Assembly: GCF_000614065.1 (NCBI RefSeq)
Contig: NZ_BAKG01000002.1
Coordinates: forward strand, 1 to 64,000
Reading direction: 5' to 3'
DNA from: Prevotella dentasini JCM 15908
GTDB lineage: Bacteria > Bacteroidota > Bacteroidia > Bacteroidales > Bacteroidaceae
DNA length: 64,000 nt
Both the position numbers and the translations under genes were made by a program. The notes under the pieces are model-generated. The model was not told the origin of the DNA and made no database searches. It worked only from the letters and a program-made list of their open reading frames with translations. This document shows, piece after piece, positions 26,860 through 37,172 of this stretch; the stretch's first letter is position 1, and each line of letters opens with the position of its first letter.

Positions 26860-27681
26860 ATGGAAAAGGTAAAAGCTGCATTGACGAAAATACCCGAGAC
26901 GATGCTCACCACCCTGTGGGCGAAAGCTGTGGAGACCGACCGGCCCGGTGGTCTGCTGCACGACGAGAAGGCGAAGGAGATAATCGGACAGATAGATTAC
27001 GACTTTGCGAAGTTCCGGAAGGCCAGGCTCTCGCAGGTAGGATGCTGTATCCGTGCCCGGCTGATTGACGATGAGGCCCGGCAGTTCCTCGCCCTCCATC
27101 CCGACGCGGTGGTCATACAATTGGGTGCAGGGCTTGATGCCCGCTACGAGCGGCTGGGCAGTCCTACGGTCAGCCACTGGTTCGACCTCGACCTGCCGGA
27201 AGCCGTCGCCCTGCGCCGCCGGTTCTTCACCGAGTCGGAGCGGAACAGCTTCCTTGCCGAGTCGATGTTCGGTGAGGAATGGATAGAGCGCGTGCAGTCG
27301 TATGGCAAGCCCGTCCTCATCATTCTCGAAGGCGTGGTGATGTATTTCAGCCAAGACGAGATAGAGATGCTCTTCAGGCGTCTCTGCGACAGCTTCCCAG
27401 CGGCTGCCGTCCTGTTCGACATGCTTGCCTTCTGCGCCGTCGGCCGTGCCAAGCAGCACGACATGCTGCGCAGGATGGACGATGTTGCCGAGTTCAGATG
27501 GTCGCTGTTGGACACGAAGGATATGGAAGCGTGGGACAGCCGCCTGCACGTAGCGAAGGAATACTACATGAGCGACCACGGCGAAGGGCGGCTTCCGCTC
27601 GTCATCCGGCTGCTCTGCAAGATTCCCTACTGCTGGCGACGCCTCAATCAGCGCGTCGTCCGGCTTGAAATAGGGCGGTAG
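26860..27681 (+). CDS. Class I SAM-dependent methyltransferase, LCMT/TcmP-like
   Basis: 273-aa soluble protein of the leucine carboxyl methyltransferase / TcmP-like O-methyltransferase family. Landmarks are RARLIDDEARQFLALHPDAV, the SAM-binding VIQLGAGLDARYERL, VSHWFDLDLPEAVALRR (acidic residue binding ribose), ILEGVVMYFSQDEIEMLFRR and a late YYMSDHGEGRLPLVIR. It is of normal length, with no signal peptide. Family members methylate carboxyl or hydroxyl groups on small molecules or proteins; the substrate here is unknown. It lies between a receptor/lipoprotein pair and a TetR regulator, so it may modify the imported compound. Confidence 0.88.
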   Translation: MEKVKAALTKIPETMLTTLWAKAVETDRPGGLLHDEKAKEIIGQIDYDFAKFRKARLSQVGCCIRARLIDDEARQFLALHPDAVVIQLGAGLDARYERLGSPTVSHWFDLDLPEAVALRRRFFTESERNSFLAESMFGEEWIERVQSYGKPVLIILEGVVMYFSQDEIEMLFRRLCDSFPAAAVLFDMLAFCAVGRAKQHDMLRRMDDVAEFRWSLLDTKDMEAWDSRLHVAKEYYMSDHGEGRLPLVIRLLCKIPYCWRRLNQRVVRLEIGR

Positions 27682-27931
27682 GCTCTGTCGGTTTGGGAGT
27701 TACGGGAGTTGGGGAGGGGATGCCAAAGCCTTTGCCCCCTATAATAGGATGAAGAGAAATATCCGGCAAGACCTTTGGCCCTGTTTCTCTGACTCCCTTA
27801 ACTCCCTGACTTCTTCAGCTTCCGAACTTCCCCAAACCCTGTGCTTGCCGGACTTCCCGGACTCCTTTAGCTCCCTGACATTCCACAACTTCTTACCCTC
27901 CGAAACAATATTCCATCATTCCTCCTCTATA

Positions 27932-28549
27932 ATGCAGACACAGAAAGACGAAATACGCAGGCTTTTACTCCTCGTTGCACGCGACGAGTTCCTGAAGAAT
28001 GGCGTGAAGCGAACTTCCATGAAGACCATTGCCGACAAGTCGGGTGTGGCCGTAGGCAACATTTACAACTACTACAAGGGCAAGGACGACCTTCTGAAAG
28101 CGGTTCTCGCTCCGCTCTTCAAGGTCTGTAGAGACTACCGGGCTATGAACCTCGACGTTACCTATACGACGCTCGACCTCTTCCGCTACGAGGTTTACTA
28201 CGAGATAATGCGGCAGCAGGTAGCCTCGTTCGTAAAGCCCTACCGAAAGGAACTCCGCCTGTTGATTTTTGAGACGGCCGGCACCTCGCTCGAAGGCTGT
28301 TTCAGCCAGTGGTTGGAAGGATTCTTCCAAGACGGGCAGAGGTACATAGCCCGGATGAAGCAGCTGCATCCGAGCATCACGGCCGACGTGTCTCCGCATT
28401 TTGTCCGTATTCTCTGCGAGCTGTGGAGCGGACTTATCAAGACCATCGTCGTGAACGAAGAAATCTCCGAGGACGGTCTGAACAAAATAATTTCCAACTA
28501 TGTCCGCTTCGGTATCGGGGGATGGAAAAGCCTGATGGGCGTGGAGTAG
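27932..28549 (+). CDS. TetR-family transcriptional regulator
   Basis: 205-aa regulator. The N-terminal helix-turn-helix reads VARDEFLKNGVKRTSMKTIA, then SGVAVGNIYNYYKGKDDLLK, the standard TetR pattern. The C-terminal ligand domain is not recognisable. The frame is open to an ATG at 27749, but that extension is compositionally biased (Ser, Pro, Phe from CT-rich repeat DNA). ATG 27932 gives a normal TetR start. As the last gene behind the receptor, lipoprotein and methyltransferase it probably represses the cluster. Confidence 0.88.
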   Translation: MQTQKDEIRRLLLLVARDEFLKNGVKRTSMKTIADKSGVAVGNIYNYYKGKDDLLKAVLAPLFKVCRDYRAMNLDVTYTTLDLFRYEVYYEIMRQQVASFVKPYRKELRLLIFETAGTSLEGCFSQWLEGFFQDGQRYIARMKQLHPSITADVSPHFVRILCELWSGLIKTIVVNEEISEDGLNKIISNYVRFGIGGWKSLMGVE

Positions 28550-28664
28550 GGAGACGGAGACTTCCGCATGCTGTTCTTTTCCCGGCAGGTTGCTGTCGCC
28601 CTTGGTTCTTCCCAGAGTCTTTCTTTTGGGCGTCCGCCCTTCGTTACTGCTGTTCTTTTTCGTT

Positions 28665-28703
28665 AGAAGTTACGTGAAGGTAAGTTACTCCCATGTAACT
28701 TCT
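28665..28703. promoter_or_regulatory. Inverted repeat AGAAGTTAC / GTAACTTCT
   Basis: agaagttac at 28665-28673 and gtaacttct at 28695-28703, with another aagttac between them (28682-28688). It lies between the TetR gene and the ATPase remnant. It could be an operator or an end of lost DNA. Confidence 0.35.
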
Positions 28704-28738
28704 TGTATCTTAGTGGCATAATCAGTCAGTCTGCATAC

Positions 28739-28945
28739 ATGAAGCCCTTTCAGAAATGTCCTTTCCTGTTTGGTAGGCTGGCTGCCAGAGACAATTTCAT
28801 AGACCGTATCGAAGACCGTGCACTGCTCAAGCAGCTGCTTTCCTCGCATGTCAACACGATGCTTGTTTCGCCTCGCCGGTGGGGCAATTCGTCGCTGGTA
28901 AGGATGGCTACGGACGAACTCTGTACCGAACAGCCCGACCTTTAA
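28739..28945 (+). pseudogene. AAA-ATPase N-terminal remnant with altered P-loop
   Basis: 68 codons beginning MKPFQKCPFLFGRLAARDNF and leading to SPRRWGNSSLVRMATDEL. This is the start of Bacteroidales AAA-ATPase proteins, which normally read SPRRWGKSSL. The Walker-A lysine is replaced by asparagine. The frame stops after TEQPDL, far short of the usual 350 or more residues, and the palindromic repeat starts 4 bp later. It cannot be functional as an ATPase. Confidence 0.7.
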
Positions 28946-28948
28946 AGC

Positions 28949-29030
28949 GAAACGGGCACTTTGACCAAGTCAAAGTGCCCGTTTCATGATGCGAAAGTGC
29001 CGTTTCGGATGAGCGAAAACGGCACTTTCG
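28949..29030. repeat. Dispersed repeat locus 3: two adjacent inverted repeats
   Basis: First pair: gaaacgggcactttgac (28949-28965) and its exact complement at 28969-28985, loop caa. Second pair: cgaaagtgccgtttcg (28992-29007) and cgaaaacggcactttcg (29014-29030), one extra A. The cores are the same as at 3765 and 14730. Confidence 0.85.
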
Positions 29031-29086
29031 TCCTTTAAGTATTTATTTCCCTGATATACAGAGTCTTAGGTTGCTTTTTCGGAAAC

Positions 29087-29120
29087 CCTCCGAAGTGGCA
29101 CGAATGGGTCGCTTCGGAGG
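29087..29120. terminator. Possible terminator hairpin after the S41 protease gene
   Basis: cctccgaag (29088-29096) pairs with cttcggagg (29112-29120), 8 bp beyond the minus-strand protease stop. The T-run is weak. Confidence 0.45.
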
Positions 29121-29127
29121 CATGGTC

Positions 29128-32100
29128 CTACTTCTTCATCATCTCCTCAACGGCACGTTCCAGTTGGCGGTCGCGTCCTTCGAGATAGTCGGCAGGCGTG
29201 TTGTAGACTTCTATGTCAGGATTCAGCTGCAAGTTCTCGCCGAACCGGCCCTGCATGTCCTGACAGCCCACTTGCGGAATACCGAATATCATTCCGTTGA
29301 TGAGGCGTTCCCACCATACGGCGGTCATCGTTCCGGCTATCGGGGCACCTATGAGCTTGCCGATTCCGAGTGTCTTGTAGACCGACGGGAATCCGTGTCC
29401 GTTGCTGTAGTCGTCCTCGCAAATCAGTACGCACGAAGCTTTGTCCACTTGTTGAAGGGGTCGCTGCCGATGTATTTGCCCTGTGGCACGAAGTGCTGAT
29501 ACTCTTTTCCGCTAAGGAGCGTGCAGAGGTCGTCGTGCAGCCATCCGCCGCCATTGTGGCGTTCGTCTACGATGACGGCGTCCTTGGCGCGGTTCTCTGC
29601 ACTGAGCAGTTCGCTGTAGACGGTGCGGAAGCTGTGGCTGTCCATCTCCCTGACGTGGACGTAGGCGATTCGTCCGTGCGAGAGGCTGTCTACCATGGCG
29701 CGGTTGCGGTCTACCCAGCGTCTGTAGAGCAGGTCTTCCTCCTGACCCTTGGAAATGGCTTTGACGGTAACGTCGAACCGCTTCTTGGTCTTGGGGTTGA
29801 AGACCGACACGCGGACGGGCTTGCCTGCCTTTCCGTCGAGCAGATAGTTGTAGTCCTTGTCCTTGAGGATGGGCTCGCCGTCAATCTTCTCTATGATGCA
29901 GCCGCGCACGACGTCGGTTTTCTTCACTGCGAACGGGCCGCGCTTGATGACCTCTTCCACCTTCAGGCCGTCGCCGTCGTAGGCCGGGTCGAGGAAGAGA
30001 CCGAGCGAGGCGGTCTTCAGTGCAGCCCCGTAGGTGCCGTAGCGTGCGCCCGTGTGTGAGGCGTTCAGCTCTCCGAGCAGTTCGCTGAGCATGTCGCGGA
30101 AGTCGTAGTTGTTGTTGATGTAGGGCAGGAACCGCTCGTATGCCTTGCGGTAGCCGGCCCAGTCTACGCCGTGCAGCTTCGGGTCGTAGAACTTGTCCTG
30201 CACCTGCCGCCAAACGTGGTCGAAGATATACTGGCGTTCCTCGTTGGCCTTGAGGTTGAAACGTGCCTCATAGCTGATGTTGCTTGTGGCGTTCTTGGCG
30301 AGGTCTATCTTCTTGATGGCGTTGTCGGTGCAGAGGTAGAGATTCTTGAAGTTCTTGTCTGCCTCAAACGAACCGCCACCGACGTTCTTCAGTACCAGCT
30401 CAGTCTTGTCCTCTCTGAGGTCGTGCTTCCACAGGTCGTAGTCGTCCTCGAAGGCTGCCTGATAGTAGAGCGTGTCGCCGCCGGGGCTGAGGATGGCATC
30501 GCCCAAGTGGGATGAGTTGACCGTCAGGCGGACAATGCGGTCGCGGCAGTTGTCAAGGTCGAATACCAGTGCCTTTGTCTCGTCTTTCTTCTCCTTGTCT
30601 TTGTCCTTGCCCTTGGTATTCTTGGCAGCAGACTTCTTGCCCTTTGCCTTGCCCTTCTTGTCCTTCTCCTCTTTGGCCTTGGCTTCCTCTTTCTTCTTTT
30701 CGGCTTCGGCAGCGTCGGCAAGTTCCTTTTCCTCCTTGCTCATGCGGAACTTCTCGTAGGCGTCCAAGTCGAAGAACATGATGTAGACGTCGTCTTCCGT
30801 TCCCCAGCTGCCGTGGCTGCGGTATCCGGCGCGGTCGCTGGAGAAGGTCATGGCCTTGCCTCCGAGTGCCAACGGGCGTTGCCGTCCGAATAGCCGCTCT
30901 GGGTCAGGTCGGTCAGCTTGCCGCTGCCGCTGGCATCAACGAGTGCGATGTCGGGGCTGTTCCATCCTCCGTTGCCCATGTAGGGGGCAAGGAGCCAACG
31001 GCTGTCGGGGCTCCATGCAAACCAGAGGTCGCCGTCCTGATAGGAGTAGAGGTATTTCCCGTCCATAGCAGTCTTCACCTCCTTGGTCTTGAGGTCGAGC
31101 ACTTTCAGTGTGGAACGGTCTTCGTAGAAGGCCACCTTCTTGCCGTCGGGGCTGTATTGCGGCATCTGCGAGGTCAGGGAAGAGTGTGTCAGCTGCTCTT
31201 CTGCCAGTTCGGTGGCATACGTAAAGTTCTTTTCCTTGTCATTCTTTATCTTCGTCTGGTAAATCTGCCAGACTCCGCCACGCTCCGAGCCGTAGGCGAT
31301 GCTTTTGCCGTCGGGCGAGAAGCAGATGTTGCGCTCCTGTTCCGGAGTATCGGTTATCTGCTTGGTGGTCTTGTAGTCGGTTGAGGTAACGTAGACATCG
31401 CCGTGCAGCACGAAGGCTATCTCCTTGCCGCTGGGCGACACCTTTATCTCTGTAGCTCCACTGGTGCGCACCTGTCGGTCGAGCGTTTTCTCGGTCTGGT
31501 CGGTCGTGATGCTGATGCTGACCTTCCGTGGCTCTCCTCCCTGTGCCAGTGTGTAGACCTCTCCGTCGTATCCGTAGCACAGGGTTCCGTTCTTGGCTGC
31601 GGTCAGGAAGCGTACGGGATGGTTCTTGTGGCGGGTCAGCTGGGTTTTGCCAGTTCCGTCAGTATTGCTGCGGTAGACGTTGAAGGTGCCGTCTTCCTCG
31701 CTCAGATAGTAGTAGCTCTTGTCGTCGGAAGCCCATACCGGGGTGCGGTCCTCGCCATGGAAGGTGGTCAGCTTCGTGTAGTTGCCTTTTCTGAAGAGCC
31801 ATATATCCCGGGCGATGGGCGATTGATGGTGCTTTCGGAAAGGGTCTTCGTAGCCCTTTTGGTCGTGGTACAGAATGTCGCCGTTGGCATTGACGGAGGC
31901 ATCGCACATTGTGATGGCAGAGTAGAGTCGCGGGCGGCTGCCGTCGGTGCCGACTACGTAGGTCTGCGGAAACGAGTTGGAGGCGAAGATGATAGACTGC
32001 GCTGTCGGCATGCCTGTGGCAGAGAAGAGAATGTGCGTGTCGTCGCTGAACGCCATGGGCTGCTCGTTGCCGCTGTCGGTGGTCAGCCGTTGGGGCGTGC

Positions 32101-32388
32101 CGCCGTCTTTTCCCATCAGATAGATGTCCATGCTGCCCTCGCGGGTGGAGGCGAAGGCTATTTTGCTTCCGTCTTTGCTCCATACGGGATAGGCATCGTA
32201 GGCAGTGTTGGTGGTCAGCTGGCGTGCGCTGCCGCCGCCTGCCGGCACGGTGTAAATGTCGCCTTTGTAAGTGAAGGCGATGGTCTGGCCGTCGGGCGAG
32301 ATGGCGCAGTGGCGCAGCATAGCGGATTGTCTTCGGCAGAAGCTGCCAGCGACAGGCCTAAAAGGAGGGTTGTAAGAATTTTTTTCAT
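29128..32388 (-). CDS. Tricorn-like S41 protease with N-terminal propeller, three frameshifts
   Basis: Periplasmic tricorn-type peptidase, 1087 aa after correction. Signal peptide MKKILTTLLLGLSLAASAED starts at 32388. WD40-like propeller blades follow (RHCAISPDGQTIAFTYKGDI, DAYPVWSKDGSKIAFASTRE), then a tricorn C1 segment, a PDZ domain and the S41 core (IVDERHNGGGWLHDDL, the serine in DDYSNGHGFP and IAGTMTAVWWE). Bases are missing near 32320, 30869 (GGG to GG) and 29445 (GGG to GG). Each fix restores conserved residues. A lysine/glutamate-rich stretch of about 60 residues around 30590-30745 is an unusual insertion. It would trim peptides released in the periplasm. Confidence 0.88.
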
Positions 32389-32755
32389 TGTTATAGATTT
32401 TGTTTTGCTGCAAATTTATATAATTATTCGGAGAAAACCATTGCCTTATGTGTTTTTTGTAGTAGAAAGGACAGATTTCGTTCCTAAATTAAAGTTAGGA
32501 CGGGCAACATCGATTATGAGAAATATAAAATAGGCTATGAGCCGTTGTCCATAGTCCGCTATTCTGTTTATTGATTGTCAGTTGTCAATTTAATATATTT
32601 CATTGCCAGTTATCAGTCTGCTGATTTCTTTTCGTTAAGTTCATGGAACTTGACAATCGCGGCAATAGAAGTCTCACAGGTATGTGGAAATCGTAGTCTT
32701 AATGTTATGCCAAAATCCATTTGTCTTTATCTTTGTTCTTTTTTATTAATAATTA
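32389..32755. other. Divergent intergenic region, no gene seen
   Basis: AT-rich spacer between the minus-strand protease and the plus-strand LRR protein. Apart from the promoter just after it, I see only a short imperfect repeat near 32570-32650 (ttgtcagttgtcaattt, then tgccagttatcag). Confidence 0.5.
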
Positions 32756-32787
32756 TTTGTTGCTTTCAGAGTTAATTGCTATATTTG
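32756..32787 (+). promoter_or_regulatory. Promoter of the BspA-like gene
   Basis: TTTG at 32756-32759 and TATATTTG at 32780-32787, spaced by 20 bp. About 60 nt of AT-rich leader precede the ATG at 32851. Confidence 0.65.
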
Positions 32788-32850
32788 TAAATTACAATTA
32801 TAGCCCGTTTGGCAAATTGTCATTATTTTATTAACTAAAAATTAAATCGG

Positions 32851-35800
32851 ATGAAAAAACTATTTTTACTTTTATGTGTGATGTTCCTGACCTTTATAGG
32901 GCTTAGGGCGCAGACCGTTGTCAATGGTGTGCTGACATCTTGGGAAGATGCACAAGGGGAAATAATAATTCCTGACGACGTTACTGAGATTGCTGCAAAC
33001 TGCTTCTATGAGGAAGGAGAACCCGATGACGAAGGTTGGGGGGCGTCAGATCCGGTGAGCAATACCAACATTACCCGGGTAAGCCTCAACAATGTAACGA
33101 AAGTCGGAGAAAATGCGTTCCGCGGTTGTACTGGCATTATCTCCATTGATGCTCCGAAACTACAGAATGTGGGCAAGGCAGCCTTCAGTGGATGCACTGA
33201 ACTAACGGCAATAGATTTGCCGGTAATCGTGTCAATAGAAAAGGATGCGTTTGCCTCTTGCGATAAGGTAACGGCCATAAAGCTGGGAAATACCCTTACG
33301 GATATTTATAATAACCCATTCCGTGGTTGTAAGAGTGCTTTGACTCTCACGATGCCTGATGGTGGATTGAAGTATAGAGCTGTATCGAACGCATTGCTTC
33401 GTAAAGCAGATGCCACACTCGTAGCTTTTGCCGGGGGAGGAAAGGACGTGTCGCTCAGTGCCGATGATTGTAAGGCTGTCGGTGAAGATGCGTTTTACAA
33501 TATAGCTTCTCTTGAAAAGGTTACGTTGCCCGGGGCCACAATCATTGGCAACAATGCTTTCGTGATGTGTTCCTCGCTCTCTGAACTCTATGTACCGAGA
33601 CTTGTACGTGTTGTGGACGATAGTTATTTTACATTCAGTGGAGTGGGGGCCCTCAGCATTGTTGATATCCACCTGAGTGAGAGTTTCGAGACGTTGGGCT
33701 ATAGTCTTGCAGACAAGGAGCAGACGACAATCTACGTTGCAAATGAAATTGTAAAGGAAAAACTGCAAAAGGATTTCAAGAAATGCAATATAGTTGTAGG
33801 TGAACCCGGAGCTGTTACGAAATATGAGGTGAATTATTCATGCTCGCCCGAGGGTTACGGAACAATTGAAGCATGGACAACGGGAGCTGTGCCGGTGGAA
33901 AGTGGTAACTCGCTCAACGAAGGTGTTATGCTCAAGGTAAAGGCAACACCATTTTTCGGAAACCAAATTGAAAAATGGGTAGTTAACGGGAAAGAAATCA
34001 CAGAACCTATGCCGACGGAAGGGACAAATGGACAGATATATACAATCAATGCCTTGCAGGAGGCTGTAAACGTGGAGGTCATTTTCGCAAAAATGCCTGA
34101 AAGCTACACAGTATTTTTCAAAAGCAGGCAGCCTGACTATGGAACTATTACGTGCAAGACACAGGAAGGCAAAGAGGTGAATACCGCTGAGCAAGTGCCT
34201 GTAGGTACACAACTTACATTTACGGCAACAGCCTTTGAGGGTTATCACGTTACCGACTGGTATAGAGAAGTTACTGCACCAGACAATACTTCGTCGTTTG
34301 AGAAGATAGAGGAATTGTATGGCAAGACAACATATACCTGTGATGCTTACGATATGATGGACATACGGGTGGATTTCGAGCGTAATATTGGTACAAACGT
34401 AGTGAAATTTAGTTCGCTCAATGAGTTCGGAACACTCACCGCAACAGCCGATGGCAATGAAATAGTAACTGGAGCGGCCGTAGCAACTGGAGCGAAGGTT
34501 GTGTTCACTGCACATCCTAATGAAGGCTATCATGTAGACAGTTGGTTATTGAACAATGAAGTCATAGTGGGACTGACTGCAAATGAATATACGATAGAAA
34601 GTCTCAACGCTGACGTGGAAGTTTCGCTCGTATGCACACAGAGTCAGCAGGGAGGAGACGAACACAAACCAGTGGTTGAGGATGGACATCTTGTGAAGTG
34701 GCTCGCAGTCGGAGAAGCTGTCATTGGAGATAATATAATCGCCATAGACAATCGTGCGTTCGAAGGAGCAAACGAGATGACAAAGGTAATAATCGGTAAG
34801 AACGTGGAAACAATCGGCGAACTGCCGTTCCTATATTGTACGCGTCTGACTGATATTAAGGTGCAAGCCGACAATAAGAATTTCTGTGATGTAGACGGTG
34901 TTTTATATAATAAGGAGAAAACAGAGATTGTTGCCTATCCATCGGGACGTGAGGCACCCGAATATACCCTTGTGCAGACAACAGATAGGGTTCGTCCCGG
35001 TGCGTTTGCTGCGAACTTTAATCTTGCTGCCGTGAATGTGCCTTCGGGCAATACTGCCCTTGTTTCAGATGCAGGTGCACTATATTCTCGGGATGGTAAA
35101 ACGCTTATCTTCCAACCTATTGCAGTAGGCGAGGAGCTCACGGTAAAGGACGGTGTGGAGACAATTGGTCGACTGGCAATAGCCTTTAGCCCTGTATTCA
35201 AGAAGATATTCTTGCCAACTTCGCTCAAGACAATAGATGTGTTGGGTATGAGTTACAACATGATACTGGAGCAGTTTGGTTGGAAAGAGGGTGTAACACC
35301 TGCTCTACAGACTATCGGGGACAATGCTTTTGAACGTAACATGTCGCTTCTTCAACTGCCGTATATAGAGACTCTGAAGAGTATCGGTAAGAATGCATTC
35401 CTCAACGACTTGCTCATGGAGGAGGCTCACATTCCCGCAGGCTGTACTTTGTCAACCGGGGCATTTGCACATTGTGTTGCACTGAAGAACGTATATGCGT
35501 ATGCGATGCAGCCGCAAGTAATCGGAGAAGAAACATTTAGTGATATTGAAAATATTTCTACTGCTGTTCTGTATGTTCCCTTCGGTACGAAAGAACTCTA
35601 CAAGGCTGCTGCAGGGTGGAGCCGCTTCATGATTATTGAGGAGTTTGGAACAAATGGTATCGGTGCAGCATCGGTTGCGAAAGATATAAGCATATCACGT
35701 GTTGGAGGCGGATATGTCATAGATGGCATCACCGTGGTGAGCATTATGCAGTATATACAACTTCTGGCACATGCCTTTCAACAGGTATCGCTATGAGTAC

Positions 35801-35902
35801 AACGTTATTCGTGCCGGTTCAGACTACCATACATCCGCTGTTGTTGCGCATCGGGGATAAGACAAAGAAGGTGTGGTGAAGAATCTGCCGAACGGTTATT
35901 GA
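32851..35902 (+). CDS. BspA-like leucine-rich-repeat surface protein with likely type IX C-terminal signal, frameshifted
   Basis: About 1017 aa. The signal peptide (MKKLFLLLCVMFLTFIGLRA) is followed by LRR_5 repeats (TKVGENAFRGCTGIISIDAP, VGKAAFSGCTELTAIDLPVI). Three bacterial repeat modules come mid-protein (SPEGYGTIEAWTTGAVPVES and FFKSRQPDYGTITCKTQEGK, for example). More LRR_5 follow. The main frame stops at 35796, but one G added at about 35736 opens TVGEHYAVYTTSGTCLSTGI. Another at about 35873 yields IGDKTKKVVVKNLPNGY, which looks like a type IX sorting domain end. Other shifts between 35790 and 35850 are possible (YEYNVIRAGSDYHTSAVV lies in another frame). BspA proteins act in adhesion. 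Confidence 0.88.
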
Positions 35903-35912
35903 TACATTGGAG

Positions 35913-35943
35913 GGCTGCATGCTTAGAGTGTGCAGCCTTTTTA
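35913..35943 (+). terminator. Terminator of the BspA-like gene
   Basis: ggctgca (35913-35919) pairs with tgcagcc (35931-35937), with added pairing toward the loop, followed by TTTTTA. Confidence 0.8.
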
Positions 35944-36008
35944 TGTCTTGTTGTCTCATTCCGTTGCTAAAATAAAGGTTCTATTAAGAAAGGAAACTTG
36001 GGTATAGA

Positions 36009-36043
36009 AAAAGGCAACCAACTTTTTCCGTTGGTTGCCTTTG
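36009..36043. terminator. Terminator hairpin, probably for mdh
   Basis: aaaggcaaccaac pairs with gttggttgccttt around loop tttttcc. The minus strand reads into an A/T-rich tract, consistent with a stop for mdh 140 bp upstream on that strand, though it could also act on the plus strand. Confidence 0.75.
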
Positions 36044-36179
36044 CTTCTCTATTTCCTAAGAGGAAATACTATTGTGTTGTAGACTTCGACTTTTCGATGG
36101 TTGACTCGTTCGTCTGTTGGGGCTGTCAAAGGTTTATTTGTCTACCCGTAAACCAGTCTACTCGTCTACCTGCCAGTCT

Positions 36180-37172
36180 TTAGAGATTGGCGTTGTCGTT
36201 CTTCCACTGGTCAACGGCAGGGATAATGCCGAGGTCTACAATCTCGTCGCGCATCTTGCATAGATGTTCATAGGAAGCCTGAAGGGCTGCTATTTCCTCT
36301 TCTGTGCCTACAGGCGCGGTGTAGTGAACACCGGTAGCGTCGATGGTAGTAGGCATTGCCATCATTACGTTCTTGAATCCGAGCTTTTCGTCGTTGACGT
36401 AGCAGCCTGCCGGCAGGGTGAACTTCTCGCCGCCCATAGCAGCCTCAATCATCTTCACAGCATTGTAGGCAGGACTCTGGAAGGAACTCCGGCCGCGAAG
36501 TTTGATGATGTTGGAACCGCCCTGAATGGTATGGTGCTTGATTTCAGCCCAACGCTCTTCGGAAAGGTTCATCTCAGACAAAGGCTCGCCGTCTATTTTA
36601 ACTCGGGAAGCGAAGACTGCCATCTGCTCACCGTGTCCACCGTAAGTGTGAGCACCGGTAACCTTGTCCTGCTGAACGTCGAACTCGTGGGCCAGAGCCT
36701 GCTGCAGGCGAGTGGAGTCAAGGGCGGCAAGGGATGTCAGCTGGTTAGGCTTCAAGCCGGAGTGGATAAGGGCAGTCAGCGCGGTAACGTCGGCTGGATT
36801 GAAGATGACTACCACGTGGTTTACGTCAGGACAATATTTCTTGATGTTCTCACCGAAGTCTGCCGCAATCTTGCAGTTGCCTTTCAGCAGGTCTTCGCGT
36901 GTCATTCCCTCTTTGCGTGGAGCACCACCGGAAGAAATGATATACTTTGCACCTGTGAAAGCCTCGGCAGGATCTACTGTATAAGAAAGGTTGGCACCCG
37001 GGAAGGCGCACTGTTCCATTTCGTCGAAGACACCGTGAACACCCGGTTCGTAGATGTCATACAGACAAATATTAGGAGTAAGGCCGAGCGTGAGGACGGT
37101 CTGAACCATGTTTGAGCCAATCATGCCGCCGGCACCGACGATAACGAGCTTGTCGTTAGATAAGTAATTCAT
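36180..37172 (-). CDS. mdh: Malate dehydrogenase
   Basis: 330-aa NAD-dependent enzyme converting malate and oxaloacetate. The nucleotide fold begins KLVIVGAGGMIGSNMVQTVL, followed by NICLYDIYEPGVHGVFDEME (acidic residue for NAD). The active-site part includes SSGGAPRKEGMTREDLLKGN with the catalytic-loop arginine, then VVVIFNPADVTALTAL and AHTYGGHGEQMAVFASRV with the catalytic histidine. It is intact, of normal length, with a start at ATG 37172. It stands alone on the minus strand between two plus-strand genes. In Bacteroidales it serves the reductive branch from oxaloacetate to succinate and propionate. Confidence 0.94.
   Translation of the reverse strand: MNYLSNDKLVIVGAGGMIGSNMVQTVLTLGLTPNICLYDIYEPGVHGVFDEMEQCAFPGANLSYTVDPAEAFTGAKYIISSGGAPRKEGMTREDLLKGNCKIAADFGENIKKYCPDVNHVVVIFNPADVTALTALIHSGLKPNQLTSLAALDSTRLQQALAHEFDVQQDKVTGAHTYGGHGEQMAVFASRVKIDGEPLSEMNLSEERWAEIKHHTIQGGSNIIKLRGRSSFQSPAYNAVKMIEAAMGGEKFTLPAGCYVNDEKLGFKNVMMAMPTTIDATGVHYTAPVGTEEEIAALQASYEHLCKMRDEIVDLGIIPAVDQWKNDNANL

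Noticed and set aside
28703-28738. Longer N-terminus for the ATPase remnant
   Set aside because: The ATG at 28739 matches the family start; upstream codons are not conserved in character.
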